Counted from the stretch's first letter, positions 43,976 to 52,468 are shown. The stretch is DNA of 64,000 nucleotides from Paenibacillus durus (GCF_000756615.1 NZ_CP009288.1:2852001-2916000); one strand, 5' to 3'. The notes: generated by a model from the letters alone, not told the origin. Translations and numbers: made by a program.

Positions 43976-45490
43976 ATGAAACATGTGAAAAAGAGAGCGA
44001 AGCTGCTGCTGCCGATTTTGGCGCTGCTGCTGGTGCTTGCGGGATGTCAGACGGTAGGCGGCCTGGATGTAAATAAGGCGCTGCTGGGCAATCTCGACGT
44101 GAAATCGGCGGAGGAGAGCATGTCTTTCTCTCTGAACGCGGTCCCCGCAGCGGGAATCAGTGCCGAAGATCAGAAAATCATCGATCTTATCAATTCTTTC
44201 ACATTAAACGTTAGTCATTTGAAGCTTCAAGAAGGCGGAGATATTTCTGCCAGCGGGACGCTCGGCTATAAGCAGGCCAGCATTCCATTTACTTTTTACA
44301 TGAGCAAGACAGTGCTCGCCCTGAACGTTGAAGGAGCGAAGAAACCTTTCTATTTCCCGATGGAGGGTTATTATCAGGAACTGTCGGGTACCGGACTTGA
44401 TTTAGAGAAGGCGGAAAGCGTCAACAAGCTGCTGAGCCAGTTTGTAATTAAGAATCTTCCCAATCCGTCCGCAATTAATGTAACCCCGGTTAACGAAGCT
44501 GTGTATGGCGAGTCATTGAACCTGATGAAGCTGCACGCCGAAGTAACGGGAGATGAGCTGCCCGGATTGCTAAAAGCTTTCCTGAAATCCGTGTCACAGG
44601 ATACGGAAGGCTTTACCGAACTGATCAGCGGCCTGTACGATTATTTGCTGCCGGTGCTGAAGCAGGAGTCGACAACGGACATGTTGAGCAGCATTGGGCT
44701 GGGTGACGTTCCGCTTGATAATAAAGCAGAGGTCGTTACCGTGCTTCACGATGCCGCTAAGCTGGCGGTCGATACGGCTCTTCTGCTGTATGACAAAGAG
44801 TTGGACAGACTGTATGAATCGGCCCCGGAAATTAAGACTGTTCTGAGTAAAGATACTAAGCTTCAAGTTGATCTGTTCGTGGACAGCGCCTTACATATCC
44901 GCAAGCAGAACATGAGTCTGAATGTGGCGCTGCCGAATGACGGAAGCATACCGATCCGGAGCATTTCCTTCAAGACAGAAACCCAGCTGTGGAACATTAA
45001 CGGTCCGGTCAAGGCCGACCCGATCGCAACAGAGGGTGCCTTGAACGTTATGGAGACGGAGCTTACACCAGGTGTAGTTCTGCGCAATTTCACAGCGGAT
45101 TCAACAGCATACCGCGTACTTAAAGACGATCTTGGCATTACTAAAAAATCGGTCGTAATTTACCCAGGTGAGGATTATTCCGATACCGTTGTTAAAGGGA
45201 CGACGACGATGATTCCTCTTCGTTATTTGGCCTATGAATTGGATGCTGAAGTGAAATGGAACGCGGCAACCAAGCAGATTATAGTTACCGATGATGTATA
45301 TGGAACGACCATCGTCCTGAAAGCAGGCTCGAAAGACGCCGTTGTGGGCGGCGTGAAAGTCAAGCTGCCTCAGCCGGTCTTTTTTGACCGATACGGCAGG
45401 GGCTATGTGCCGCTGCGCAGCATAGCCGAGGCGCTTCATGCCCAAGTGAAAGTGGACAGTGAAGGTCTGATTTATATTACGCGAGATTAG
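43976..45490 (+). CDS. Lipoprotein with C-terminal copper-amine-oxidase-like domain
   Basis: A 504-residue predicted lipoprotein with lipobox LVLAGC near residue 23. The long middle region (about 40-370) has no recognised family. The C-terminal 115 residues are two copies of the copper-amine-oxidase N-terminal-like fold (TTTMIPLRYLAYELDAEVKW and GRGYVPLRSIAEALHAQVKV), which in Paenibacillus are found on many surface proteins and probably bind wall components. No catalytic copper site is implied. Confidence 0.85.
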   Translation: MKHVKKRAKLLLPILALLLVLAGCQTVGGLDVNKALLGNLDVKSAEESMSFSLNAVPAAGISAEDQKIIDLINSFTLNVSHLKLQEGGDISASGTLGYKQASIPFTFYMSKTVLALNVEGAKKPFYFPMEGYYQELSGTGLDLEKAESVNKLLSQFVIKNLPNPSAINVTPVNEAVYGESLNLMKLHAEVTGDELPGLLKAFLKSVSQDTEGFTELISGLYDYLLPVLKQESTTDMLSSIGLGDVPLDNKAEVVTVLHDAAKLAVDTALLLYDKELDRLYESAPEIKTVLSKDTKLQVDLFVDSALHIRKQNMSLNVALPNDGSIPIRSISFKTETQLWNINGPVKADPIATEGALNVMETELTPGVVLRNFTADSTAYRVLKDDLGITKKSVVIYPGEDYSDTVVKGTTTMIPLRYLAYELDAEVKWNAATKQIIVTDDVYGTTIVLKAGSKDAVVGGVKVKLPQPVFFDRYGRGYVPLRSIAEALHAQVKVDSEGLIYITRD

Positions 45491-45509
45491 TCTTATTTAG
45501 GAGCCAAAT

Positions 45510-45559
45510 AAGCCCTGCCGCTTCATTAACGCGTATGCGTTGAAGCGGCAGGGCTTTTT
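45510..45559. terminator. Strong terminator after the lipoprotein gene
   Basis: A 16-base stem, A plus AGCCCTGCCGCTTCA paired with its complement, around a 15-base loop and followed by TTTTTATTT. On the minus strand the left arm is followed by TATTTG, so it also ends the converging pseudogene. Confidence 0.92.
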
Positions 45560-45997
45560 ATTTGAGGGGAACGTAGACGGATGTGCCTTTCTCTTCAATA
45601 CGAGCCAGCTTACTTGCGAGCGACTTATGGCTTGCGCGTTCTCCGTTATTAGTTAAGTCTCCGCTTAAAATAATAAAATCCGGCTTCTTAATACCGGCTT
45701 CATATACAAATGCATCCAAAATTTCATCTATATAGGGAAGCTGCTTACCGTCACCCGAAGATACGAATGATTGAAAAGCGGTTCCGCCGTCATGAAGACT
45801 TTTATCGAGATAGTGCAGATCCGTGGCCTCCCAGAACTGAACTGGGCCCAGAGCTCCGCCGGCAGGAACAGCCGCGCTGTTCTCCATGGTTCCGCTTTCA
45901 CAGCCGCTCAATAAACCGGAGAGCAGAAGAATGGCAAGGCAGTGGCCAAACAGCCGCCTGTTTCTTAGTGCCGAATAGGGGTTGAAGAGTAGAACAT
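45558..45997 (-). pseudogene. Broken metallophosphoesterase lipoprotein gene
   Basis: The readable frame (45911 to 45558) has the first half of a calcineurin-like phosphoesterase: FWEATDLHYLD and FIILSGDLTNNGERASH. It stops at VYVPLK, just where the GNHD motif should come, so all later metal ligands are lost. The stop lies against the terminator. Upstream, a lipoprotein signal (AILLLSGLLSGC) is in frame with this half, but the only ATG with GGAGG before it (45997) is in another frame and meets TAA after ten codons. Both a frameshift and a 3' deletion are therefore needed to explain it. Confidence 0.8.
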
Positions 45998-46137
45998 ATA
46001 GTTAACCTCCATCTATGTAACGTAGTTGTTATTGTATCCGAATTTCATAAAAGGTGTACAGGAGACTTCGCATAATATTAAGATGCAGGAGAAAAATAAA
46101 TGCCGCTATGTAAATTTTAAAAAAATACACGAAAGCA

Positions 46138-46166
46138 TTGCTTTGTCGGAAGAAATGTATTAAGAT
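46138..46166 (+). promoter_or_regulatory. Promoter of the nitroreductase gene
   Basis: TTGCTT (46138-46143) and TAAGAT (46161-46166) with a 17-base spacer. Just downstream is AAGTAAGTAACTA, a possible site for a regulator of quinone or thiol stress; that is a guess. Confidence 0.5.
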
Positions 46167-46208
46167 ATATAAAAGTAAGTAACTAAACAAAATGGAGGAA
46201 ATAATATT

Positions 46209-46808
46209 ATGTCTAATAATTACTTTGATGCTGTGAAAAAAAGACGCTCCGTATACGCGATCAGCAAGGAACTGCCGGTATCTGCAGAAAAAGTACAAGA
46301 AATCGTAGAGCAGGCGGTACTGCACAGCCCGTCCTCCTTTAACTCTCAAAGCGCCAGAGCGGTTGTTCTGTTCGGCGAGCAGCACGACAAAGTGTGGGAC
46401 ATCACTTCCAGTACGCTGCGCCAAATCGTGCCCACAGACCAATTTGAAGGCACCGCACAAAAAATGGCTGCATTCAAAGCCGGAGCGGGTACGGTTCTCT
46501 TCTTTGAAGATCAGGCAGTCGTCGAGCAACTGCAAGCGAACTTTGCTGCCTATGCGGATAATTTCCCTATCTGGTCCAATCAATCTTCCGGTATGCTCCA
46601 GCATGTCGTATGGACCGCTCTGGCAGAAGCCGGCGTAGGCGCTTCCCTTCAGCACTACAACCCGCTGATCGACGAAGAAGTGAAATCCACATGGGGATTG
46701 CCGGAAAAATGGAAGCTGATCGCTCAAATGCCTTTCGGCGGCATCGTGACCGCTCCCGGCGAGAAAGAGTTCCAGCCCGTGGAAGAACGTGTAAAGGTGT
46801 TTAAATAA
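46209..46808 (+). CDS. Nitroreductase-family flavoprotein
   Basis: A 199-residue FMN-dependent oxidoreductase. FDAVKKRRSVYAISKELPVS, HSPSSFNSQSARAVVL and EAGVGASLQHYNPL are typical of the group that includes B. subtilis MhqN/YdfN and lactococcal CinD, which act on quinones or nitro compounds and are induced by electrophile stress. GGAGGAA precedes the ATG by nine bases. It is a single-gene unit with its own promoter and terminator. Confidence 0.9.
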   Translation: MSNNYFDAVKKRRSVYAISKELPVSAEKVQEIVEQAVLHSPSSFNSQSARAVVLFGEQHDKVWDITSSTLRQIVPTDQFEGTAQKMAAFKAGAGTVLFFEDQAVVEQLQANFAAYADNFPIWSNQSSGMLQHVVWTALAEAGVGASLQHYNPLIDEEVKSTWGLPEKWKLIAQMPFGGIVTAPGEKEFQPVEERVKVFK

Positions 46809-46932
46809 GACCGGGCGATTTCGATTGCCACCGCGCAGGCCAAAGAGTGGGGCGAACATCGCGGGAAGAAAATCCGGAAAGAGGAGCGTTGATTAAGCCG
46901 CCTCGCTTAGGATCTTCAGTATAAAATACGCA

Positions 46933-46966
46933 AAAAAGGACAGGCGACGAATCGCATGTCCTTTTT
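46933..46966. terminator. Bidirectional intrinsic terminator
   Basis: A ten-base stem (AAAAAGGACA with TGTCCTTTTT) around a 14-base loop between the converging nitroreductase and foldase genes. The 120 bases before it carry no gene I can name. Confidence 0.87.
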
Positions 46967-46982
46967 GGTCCAGGCTTGCTTA

Positions 46983-48077
46983 TTATTGAGCAGCGGCGCT
47001 TGCTTCCGGCTTAGCGGAGGCTCCCGGTGCTGCAGAGGCTTCCGCCTTCTTGGCGTCGGTCAGCGTGTTCGTAATTTTCGCTCCAGAGGTTAGTTCTTGC
47101 ATCCAGGTGCCGGACATTTCATTGACCTTCTGGGAAATCAGCGTTTTACGGATTTCTTCCTTCGAATTCTCCAAAGTTGGTGTAACGGCATCCTTATGTT
47201 CCGTCACTTTGATGATGTGGTAGCCATACTTACTCTTGACAGGCTCGCTTATTTCACCGGCCTTCATTTTGAAGGCCGCGTTCGAGAATTCGGCAACCAT
47301 ATCACTGCGCTTGAAGAAACCAAGATCTCCGCCTTTGTCCTTGGAGCCGGTATCTCCCGATTTCTCCTTGGCCAATGCCGCGAAGTCTCCGCCGGCTTTG
47401 AGCTGCTTCTCGATCGCATCGGCTTCTTCTTTCGTCTTAACTAGAATATGGGAAGCGCGAACTTGTTCTTCCGAACCGAGCGATGCTTTGTTTTCATTAA
47501 AGTACGTTTGGATGTCTTTATCGGTAATCGTGATTTTTGGCTCAAGCAGCTTGCGAACCTTAACCTGAAGCGGCAGCTGCTTCTTGAGATCGTCCATCGT
47601 CATACCACTTTGGGAAAGTGCGGAGTTCAGTCCTTCTTCGCCGCCGAACTGCTTCTTAAGGTCTTCGATTTCACTGTTAATATCGGCATCGGTAACGGTA
47701 ACTTTGGCTTTCTCGACTTCCTGATCGACAAGCTTCTCGGTGATCATGGATTGCAGTGTCGACTCGCCGCCGGCTTCCACCAGCTTGTCATACAGCTCGT
47801 TCTTGGTAATATCTTGGCCGTTTACGGTGGCGACTGCGGCTTCACCGTCCGCCTTCTGGAACTGCGGATAGATCAATACAATAATAAGCGCGGCCGCCAG
47901 TACGATCGAGGCGATCATCCAGCCTTTGCCGCCCTTGGATTGAGCCGGTGCGTCCGCCGGCGATTCGCCGACCTTGTCCATAACAGGGATTCCCTGTTTA
48001 GTATTATCGACAGCGGCTTCCTCCGCTTCCGTGGGGATATCCTGGTGTTCTCTCTCGTTCAAATTCTTCTCATCCAT
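46983..48077 (-). CDS. Membrane-anchored PrsA-type foldase (PpiC peptidyl-prolyl isomerase)
   Basis: A 364-residue protein with a cytoplasmic acidic N-terminus, one membrane helix near residues 55-75 (IVLAAALIIVLIYP), a SurA/PrsA-like N-terminal chaperone part (QDITKNELYDKLVEAGG), and a parvulin domain about 205-300 with VRASHILVKTKEEADA, GGDLGFF and YGYHIIKV. PrsA helps fold exported proteins; this one has a helix anchor instead of the usual lipobox. The ATG at 48077 has GGGAG about eleven bases upstream. The C-terminus is Ala/Ser rich. Confidence 0.9.
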   Translation of the reverse strand: MDEKNLNEREHQDIPTEAEEAAVDNTKQGIPVMDKVGESPADAPAQSKGGKGWMIASIVLAAALIIVLIYPQFQKADGEAAVATVNGQDITKNELYDKLVEAGGESTLQSMITEKLVDQEVEKAKVTVTDADINSEIEDLKKQFGGEEGLNSALSQSGMTMDDLKKQLPLQVKVRKLLEPKITITDKDIQTYFNENKASLGSEEQVRASHILVKTKEEADAIEKQLKAGGDFAALAKEKSGDTGSKDKGGDLGFFKRSDMVAEFSNAAFKMKAGEISEPVKSKYGYHIIKVTEHKDAVTPTLENSKEEIRKTLISQKVNEMSGTWMQELTSGAKITNTLTDAKKAEASAAPGASAKPEASAAAQ

Positions 48078-48206
48078 TGTAACAATGACTCCCTTCAATT
48101 ATAGGTGTTGCCTGTCTTCATACAACTTTACCAGAACTCAGCCTTCCAAACCTTAAGAAGACATGAAAAAACAGATTTTCTTTTCAAGATTGCCCTTAAA
48201 TTTACG

Positions 48207-48252
48207 CCAAAAAAGCCGAAAAATCACGGTTTTCCCATGATTTTCCGGCTTT
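48207..48252 (-). terminator. Intrinsic terminator after the LytTR gene
   Basis: A 15-base stem with one mismatch (48212-48226 with 48238-48252). Read on the minus strand it ends in CGGCTTTTTT, closing the LytTR unit ahead of the foldase gene. Confidence 0.8.
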
Positions 48253-48276
48253 AAGAGGTTAATTACGGCAGATGCT

Positions 48277-48615
48277 TCAAGAAACCTTGCCGCCAAGAAG
48301 CTGGCGAATGGACTCCTGCTTTCTTTTAGGGATGCGTACCCGCTTGGCATATCCGCCTTTATCCCCGAAATAGATGCAGTCGTCCTCGATGGAACTGATC
48401 TTCTTCAGATTGACATAAACTCCGCCCTGGACATGAAAATAGCTCGAAGATTTCAGCAGCCGGTGGAGCTGCTCGGCAGACATTCTCTTTTTGATATTAT
48501 AGTTTCTGCCGTGGAAGATGACCAGGTCATGATTGCCGATCTTAAAGAACAGAACGTTCGTTTCCACCTCGAAGTCCTCATATACGTTTCCGGCTTCCAG
48601 TAGAATGCTGTTCAT
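48277..48615 (-). CDS. LytTR-domain DNA-binding protein
   Basis: A 112-residue protein made almost entirely of a LytTR domain: SSSYFHVQGGVYVNLKKISS, then IEDDCIYFGDKG and RVRIPKRKQESIRQLL, as in LytTR response regulators. There is no receiver or membrane domain, and no partner kinase nearby. The start at 48615 has AGGGGGAACAGGA upstream; the longer frame to 48642 lacks a site. A cre-like site overlaps its promoter, so carbon supply probably controls it. Confidence 0.82.
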   Translation of the reverse strand: MNSILLEAGNVYEDFEVETNVLFFKIGNHDLVIFHGRNYNIKKRMSAEQLHRLLKSSSYFHVQGGVYVNLKKISSIEDDCIYFGDKGGYAKRVRIPKRKQESIRQLLGGKVS

Positions 48616-48644
48616 TCCTGTTCCCCCTTCTAGATTAAACATTA

Positions 48645-48658
48645 TGTTAGCGCTTCCA
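48645..48658 (-). promoter_or_regulatory. Near-consensus cre (CcpA) site
   Basis: On the minus strand TGGAAGCGCTAACA matches the consensus TGWAANCGNTNWCA at 13 of 14 positions. It begins at the last base of the extended -10 element TGTTATAAT (TATAAT at 48658-48663), so it should span the transcription start of the LytTR gene, a position where CcpA represses. Confidence 0.65.
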
Positions 48659-48728
48659 TTATAACATGAGGTTCTTTTCCTGAGAAGGTTAATTTTTAAA
48701 ATAATTTATGTAATTGTACCTATACGAT

Positions 48729-48757
48729 TTGTCATGAACAAAGAAAAAATGTAAATT
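48729..48757 (+). promoter_or_regulatory. Promoter of the lactonase gene
   Basis: TTGTCA (48729-48734) and TAAATT (48752-48757) with a 17-base spacer, about 40 bases before the next start. Confidence 0.55.
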
Positions 48758-48796
48758 ATAAAAAGCAAGCTTTAGCAAAAGAGGAGGAATAATAAT

Positions 48797-49894
48797 ATGA
48801 CCGAACCATCCAAGCTATTACTATTCACAGGATCTTATTCCGGGGCCGGAGAGAGCGGTATTCACGTGTTTCAATTGGACCCGAGCGGAGGCGCTCTGAC
48901 ATTGCTTGATGAAGTGAAAGGGATTGCGAACCCGACGTTCGTCAATGTTAATGCAGAGGGACATCTCCTGTATGCCATAGGCGACAAGCTGAACAGCGAT
49001 GGTGTTAAGGAAGGGGAAGTGGCTGCTTATGCAATCGATCCGGCGTCCGGGACATTAACGGAGATCAGCCGGACGGGAACGATGCCCGCTGAAGGGAAGA
49101 TCCAGACATCCACCTGCCATATTAACCGGGATGCTGACAACCGGTATCTCATCGTCACAAGCTATCATGGCGGAAATATCGGACTTGTCTCCCTTGACGG
49201 TGAAGGAAAAACGGTGCGGCTGACCGGCAGCGCCGTTCATACGGGGCATGGTCCGCATCCGGAACGGCAGGATCGGCCTCATCCGCATTCGGCGACATTC
49301 AGCCCGGATGAACGTTATCTGTTTGTCTGCGATTTGGGGCTGGACGTGATCAGGGCTTACTCGATTAACTATGAGAAAGGAACACTTGAACCACAAGGGG
49401 ACACCAAGCTTCACCCGGGAGCCGGTCCCCGTCATTTTGCCTTTCATCCGGACGGGCATTCCGCATATGTCATCAACGAAGTCGATTCAACGATTACTTC
49501 CTTTACATATGAGGCCGACAGCGGCAAGCTTACAACCGTGCTCACCGTGCCTACTCTTCCGAAAGACTACGCCCTTGAGAATACGTGCGCGGAGATCGCG
49601 CTGTCTCCCGACGGGCGATATCTCTACGGATCGAACCGCGGGCACGACAGCATTGTCATATTTGCGGTCAATCCGGCAACGGCAGAGCTTCACTTTGTTG
49701 AGCATGTGTCCACCCGCGGCGGCCACCCGCGCCATTTTGCGCTGACGCCGGACGGCAGCTATCTCATTGTTGCCAACCGGGACGCCAATAATCTGGTCGT
49801 CTTTGCACGGGACAATGAAAGCGGGCGGCTCACCTTTACCGGAAATGAAGCGGCGGTATCAAAGCCTGTCTGCGTTAAACCAGCTTTGTTCTAG
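48797..49894 (+). CDS. pgl: Lactonase-family beta-propeller (6-phosphogluconolactonase type)
   Basis: A 365-residue seven-bladed beta-propeller of the Pgl/YkgB group. FTGSYSGAGESGIHVFQ, HPHSATFSPDERYLFVCDLG, GAGPRHFAFHPDG and GGHPRHFALTPDG repeat the blade pattern. Such enzymes hydrolyse 6-phosphogluconolactone in the pentose phosphate pathway, consistent with rpe, rpiA and a transaldolase-like gene elsewhere in the window. GAGGAGGAAT precedes the ATG. Other sugar lactones remain possible substrates. Confidence 0.88.
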   Translation: MTEPSKLLLFTGSYSGAGESGIHVFQLDPSGGALTLLDEVKGIANPTFVNVNAEGHLLYAIGDKLNSDGVKEGEVAAYAIDPASGTLTEISRTGTMPAEGKIQTSTCHINRDADNRYLIVTSYHGGNIGLVSLDGEGKTVRLTGSAVHTGHGPHPERQDRPHPHSATFSPDERYLFVCDLGLDVIRAYSINYEKGTLEPQGDTKLHPGAGPRHFAFHPDGHSAYVINEVDSTITSFTYEADSGKLTTVLTVPTLPKDYALENTCAEIALSPDGRYLYGSNRGHDSIVIFAVNPATAELHFVEHVSTRGGHPRHFALTPDGSYLIVANRDANNLVVFARDNESGRLTFTGNEAAVSKPVCVKPALF

Positions 49895-49930
49895 GAAGCC
49901 CGTCAATGATGGGCAGCAGGCAGGAATAAC

Positions 49931-49968
49931 GCAGAAAACGCCGGGCTCTTATGGCCGGCGTTTTCTGC
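49931..49968. terminator. Strong intrinsic terminator
   Basis: A perfect 14-base stem (49931-49944 with 49955-49968), loop of ten, with TTTT inside the right arm. It separates converging lactonase and Hfq-like genes. Confidence 0.82.
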
Positions 49969-50015
49969 TGAAACGGTAGGAACGGCAGAGAAAGTAGGAT
50001 AGCACGCAAGAAACA

Positions 50016-50237
50016 CTACCTTAGTGAAACCGGCCTTAACGGCACAATGGTGGATACGGCAGATTTGAACAGCACATTCTGTCTTCCGTCGTTTTGACCC
50101 TGCAAGGTTAAGGTATAAGCGTCATACGCGGTCAAAATGCCCTGGATTTTTACTCCGTTAGTTGTAAAGATTGTTAGCGGAACCTTGGTCTGAACGAACT
50201 GGCTCAGCAAGCGTTCTTGAAGCTTTTGAATTTCCAC
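50016..50237 (-). CDS. Divergent Hfq-like Sm-fold protein
   Basis: A 73-residue protein with the Hfq layout: an N-terminal helix (EIQKLQERLLSQFVQ), Sm1 strands with TNGVKIQG and the conserved Asp in AYDAYTLTLQG, and Sm2 LFKSAVSTIVPLRPVSL. Canonical Hfq has KHA in Sm2; here it is KSA, so the conserved His is missing. It starts at GTG 50237, eleven bases after GGAG. It does not sit beside miaA, where the standard hfq of Firmicutes lies, so it is probably a second copy. RNA binding is inferred. Confidence 0.82.
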   Translation of the reverse strand: MEIQKLQERLLSQFVQTKVPLTIFTTNGVKIQGILTAYDAYTLTLQGQNDGRQNVLFKSAVSTIVPLRPVSLR

Positions 50238-50349
50238 TTTGGCAGCACTCCATCTTTTTAAAGTTGACTACTTTACCAAGTATAGCATGGAGAAGGTATC
50301 CTCTGGAAACGGGACCTATTCGTAAAATGTACTTAGGAGGCAATAGAGA

Positions 50350-50997
50350 ATGATTTCTTGGTATTGGTCCAGAGGTTTCAAGCTTTTCCTGCTGTTTACG
50401 GTCATCTTCGGGCTGATTGCCGTTCTGGTCGCATATAATTACACGGCAGCGTTTGATGAACGGATTATTCATTTCGTCCAGTCCGGAGAATCCCCTGCAT
50501 TGACGTCAGCGGCCAAGGCTCTGTCACTGGTAGGATCGTCAAGAATTGTAATCGCTCTGTCGCTCGTTATTATGGCTGCCCTGTTCCTGTTCTTCAAGCA
50601 CCGATTGGAGCTGCTGCTGTTTCTGTGGGTAGGTGTAACCTCAAATCTGCTCAATACAATTCTAAAAAATTGGTTTCACAGGGAGCGGCCGAACATCCAC
50701 CGGATTATCGAGGAGACGGGCTTTAGCTTCCCAAGCGGCCATTCAATGGCCGCTTTCTCGGTATACGGCGCGCTGACCTTTCTACTATGGCGCCATTTGC
50801 ATTATTCTGCCGCCAGGGTTCTGCTGGTCGCCGCCTGCTTCCTTATGACCGCTGTGATCGGCTGGAGCCGAATTTACCTCGGCGTACATTATCCGAGCGA
50901 TGTAATCGGCGGATACGCCGCCAGCTGCGCCTGGCTGATTCTATCCATCGCCCTGTTCGAGTCTTTCCGCTCATACTTGAAGAGGCACAAGGAATAA
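50350..50997 (+). CDS. PAP2-family membrane phosphatase
   Basis: A 215-residue membrane enzyme with six hydrophobic helices and the three phosphatase motifs KNWFHRERPN, PSGHSMAAF and SRIYLGVHYPSDVIGG. These catalyse lipid phosphate or diphosphate removal, for example undecaprenyl diphosphate recycling. The exact substrate is not shown. TTAGGAGG precedes the ATG; it is divergent from the Hfq-like gene. Confidence 0.92.
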   Translation: MISWYWSRGFKLFLLFTVIFGLIAVLVAYNYTAAFDERIIHFVQSGESPALTSAAKALSLVGSSRIVIALSLVIMAALFLFFKHRLELLLFLWVGVTSNLLNTILKNWFHRERPNIHRIIEETGFSFPSGHSMAAFSVYGALTFLLWRHLHYSAARVLLVAACFLMTAVIGWSRIYLGVHYPSDVIGGYAASCAWLILSIALFESFRSYLKRHKE

Positions 50998-51014
50998 GGC
51001 AATACGTAATCGAA

Positions 51015-51047
51015 AAAGCCGGATACCCCGGGAAGGATATCCGGCTT
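51015..51047 (+). terminator. Intrinsic terminator after the PAP2 gene
   Basis: A 12-to-14-base stem (AAAGCCGGATACC with GGATATCCGGCTTT), loop of seven, ending in TTT. Confidence 0.75.
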
Positions 51048-51202
51048 TGACTATCCGGCTGCAAGCCAGCGGAAATACGCTTCTGAAAAGCTGCTGAAAA
51101 AAGACTTAAATCCTGTTAAATTTCGCCTTTTTGTCACACGGGTAATAATAATAAGATCACGTTTGCACAAGCTGATACAAGATACAAGAGGAGGGATGGG
51201 CC

Positions 51203-52237
51203 GTGAATTTTGGCGCCCGCGTACTTAAAACGGGGCTTGCGGTAACGCTTGCCCTATATCTCGCCACGCTGCTGAAGTTCCCCTCGCCAACGGGTGCGGG
51301 AATAGCGGCCATATTCGCATTGCAGCCGTCAATCTACAGGTCATGGCGGCATTTTCTCGACCAGATTCAGACGAGTACGATCGGAGCGGTTATGGCGCTG
51401 CTTGGCGGCATGCTGCTGTCCAATCAGCCCATTGCGGTGGGGATTGTCTCCATTCTGGTTATTATGCTCAGCATGAAGATGAACCGGGCGGACACCATCG
51501 GGCTGACCCTTGTCACTGTCATATCCGTAATGGATGCATCCGGGCAGTGGCAGTTTGCACTTAACCGGTTTTTGATGATCATGACGGGGGTTGTGTCCGC
51601 TTTCTTCATTAACATTCTGGTAATTCCTCCGAAGCCGCGGAAGCAGTACATCAATCAGATTGAGAGTGTCTTTTCCAGTCTGTCCCTGCTGCTGCGGACC
51701 GCCGTCTCCCATGAAATGAAAGAGAGCGTGTTCCGGGACGAGAAGAACTCCCTTGAAGGCTCAATCCGCTCACTGGCTGACAAATACGCCCTTTTTGAAG
51801 AAGAACAAAAAAAGCTGCGAAAGCCCAAGTACAGCGAGACCAGGCAAATGGTGGTTTACAAAAATCTGCTTTCATCCCTGCAAAAAGGTTATGAAGTGCT
51901 GGATGCGATAGACAGGCATTATTTTCAGGCGGAGCGCAGCGAGGAGACAAATGCAGTGTTCGACCGCCATCTGGAGCTGCTGATCAAATACCATGAGCAT
52001 ATTCTGCTAAAGTTCCAGGATAAGATCAAACCGGGCATTTCGGAGACGGGACCGCTTGGAGATGATAATGACAGCTTTCTGGAATCGGTAGTTCAGGGCT
52101 ATGAACACGGCAGCGCAAGCCGGCTTCGGCTGGCGGTTGTCGCAGGCGCGGTCTATGATTACGGCTATCAGCTGGAACGCCTCGACAGGGTTGCAGATCA
52201 AATTAACCGGGGTTCAGAGGAGAAAGACAAGCTGTGA
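51203..52237 (+). CDS. Aromatic acid exporter family (ArAE/FUSC) membrane protein
   Basis: A 344-residue protein. The first 145 residues have about five hydrophobic helices with SPTGAGIAAIFALQPSIYRS and QIQTSTIGAVMALLGG, as in the ArAE_1 family; the remaining 200 form a helical soluble domain. The substrate is unknown. The GTG start follows GAGGAGGGATGG. Confidence 0.87.
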   Translation: MNFGARVLKTGLAVTLALYLATLLKFPSPTGAGIAAIFALQPSIYRSWRHFLDQIQTSTIGAVMALLGGMLLSNQPIAVGIVSILVIMLSMKMNRADTIGLTLVTVISVMDASGQWQFALNRFLMIMTGVVSAFFINILVIPPKPRKQYINQIESVFSSLSLLLRTAVSHEMKESVFRDEKNSLEGSIRSLADKYALFEEEQKKLRKPKYSETRQMVVYKNLLSSLQKGYEVLDAIDRHYFQAERSEETNAVFDRHLELLIKYHEHILLKFQDKIKPGISETGPLGDDNDSFLESVVQGYEHGSASRLRLAVVAGAVYDYGYQLERLDRVADQINRGSEEKDKL

Positions 52238-52272
52238 TCAAACGGGAGCAGCTTATACTAGGCTAAATAAAA

Positions 52273-52297
52273 ATCCGGCTCCCCTCGGGGACCGGAT
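52273..52297 (-). other. Hairpin after the ArAE gene
   Basis: ATCCGG...CCCC pairs with GGGG...CCGGAT around TC. The T-run is on the minus-strand side only, although the gene it follows is on the plus strand; it may protect the message end. Confidence 0.4.
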
Positions 52298-52337
52298 CAC
52301 TTGGCTTATATATGAGAATATGCTTTAATACAATAAC

Positions 52338-52366
52338 TTGATTAGAACGTTGAGAATTGTTAAAAT
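52338..52366 (+). promoter_or_regulatory. Promoter of helD
   Basis: TTGATT (52338-52343) and TAAAAT (52361-52366) with a 17-base spacer; the leader would be about 95 bases. Confidence 0.6.
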
Positions 52367-52377
52367 GGAAAAATGCC

Positions 52378-52435
52378 ATATAAAGCAAAGGTTATTTTAC
52401 ATAGATACTCCTAACGATTATAACATGCTTTATAT
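52378..52435 (+). repeat. Inverted repeat in the helD leader
   Basis: ATATAAAGCA (52378-52387) and its perfect complement (52426-52435) flank 38 AT-rich bases, in the leader downstream of the helD promoter. It could be a regulator site or an RNA fold. Confidence 0.45.
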
Positions 52436-52468
52436 GTGGTGTCAACCTATAAAAGGGGATGAGTTGCA

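Noticed and set aside
46029..46859. A 276-codon minus-strand frame opposite the nitroreductase
   Set aside because: It is a mirror of a clear gene, with no ribosome binding site or family motif.
46811..46894. A short coding-like remnant after the nitroreductase (AQAKEWGEHRGKK)
   Set aside because: Too short and without a start; could be chance or an old remnant.
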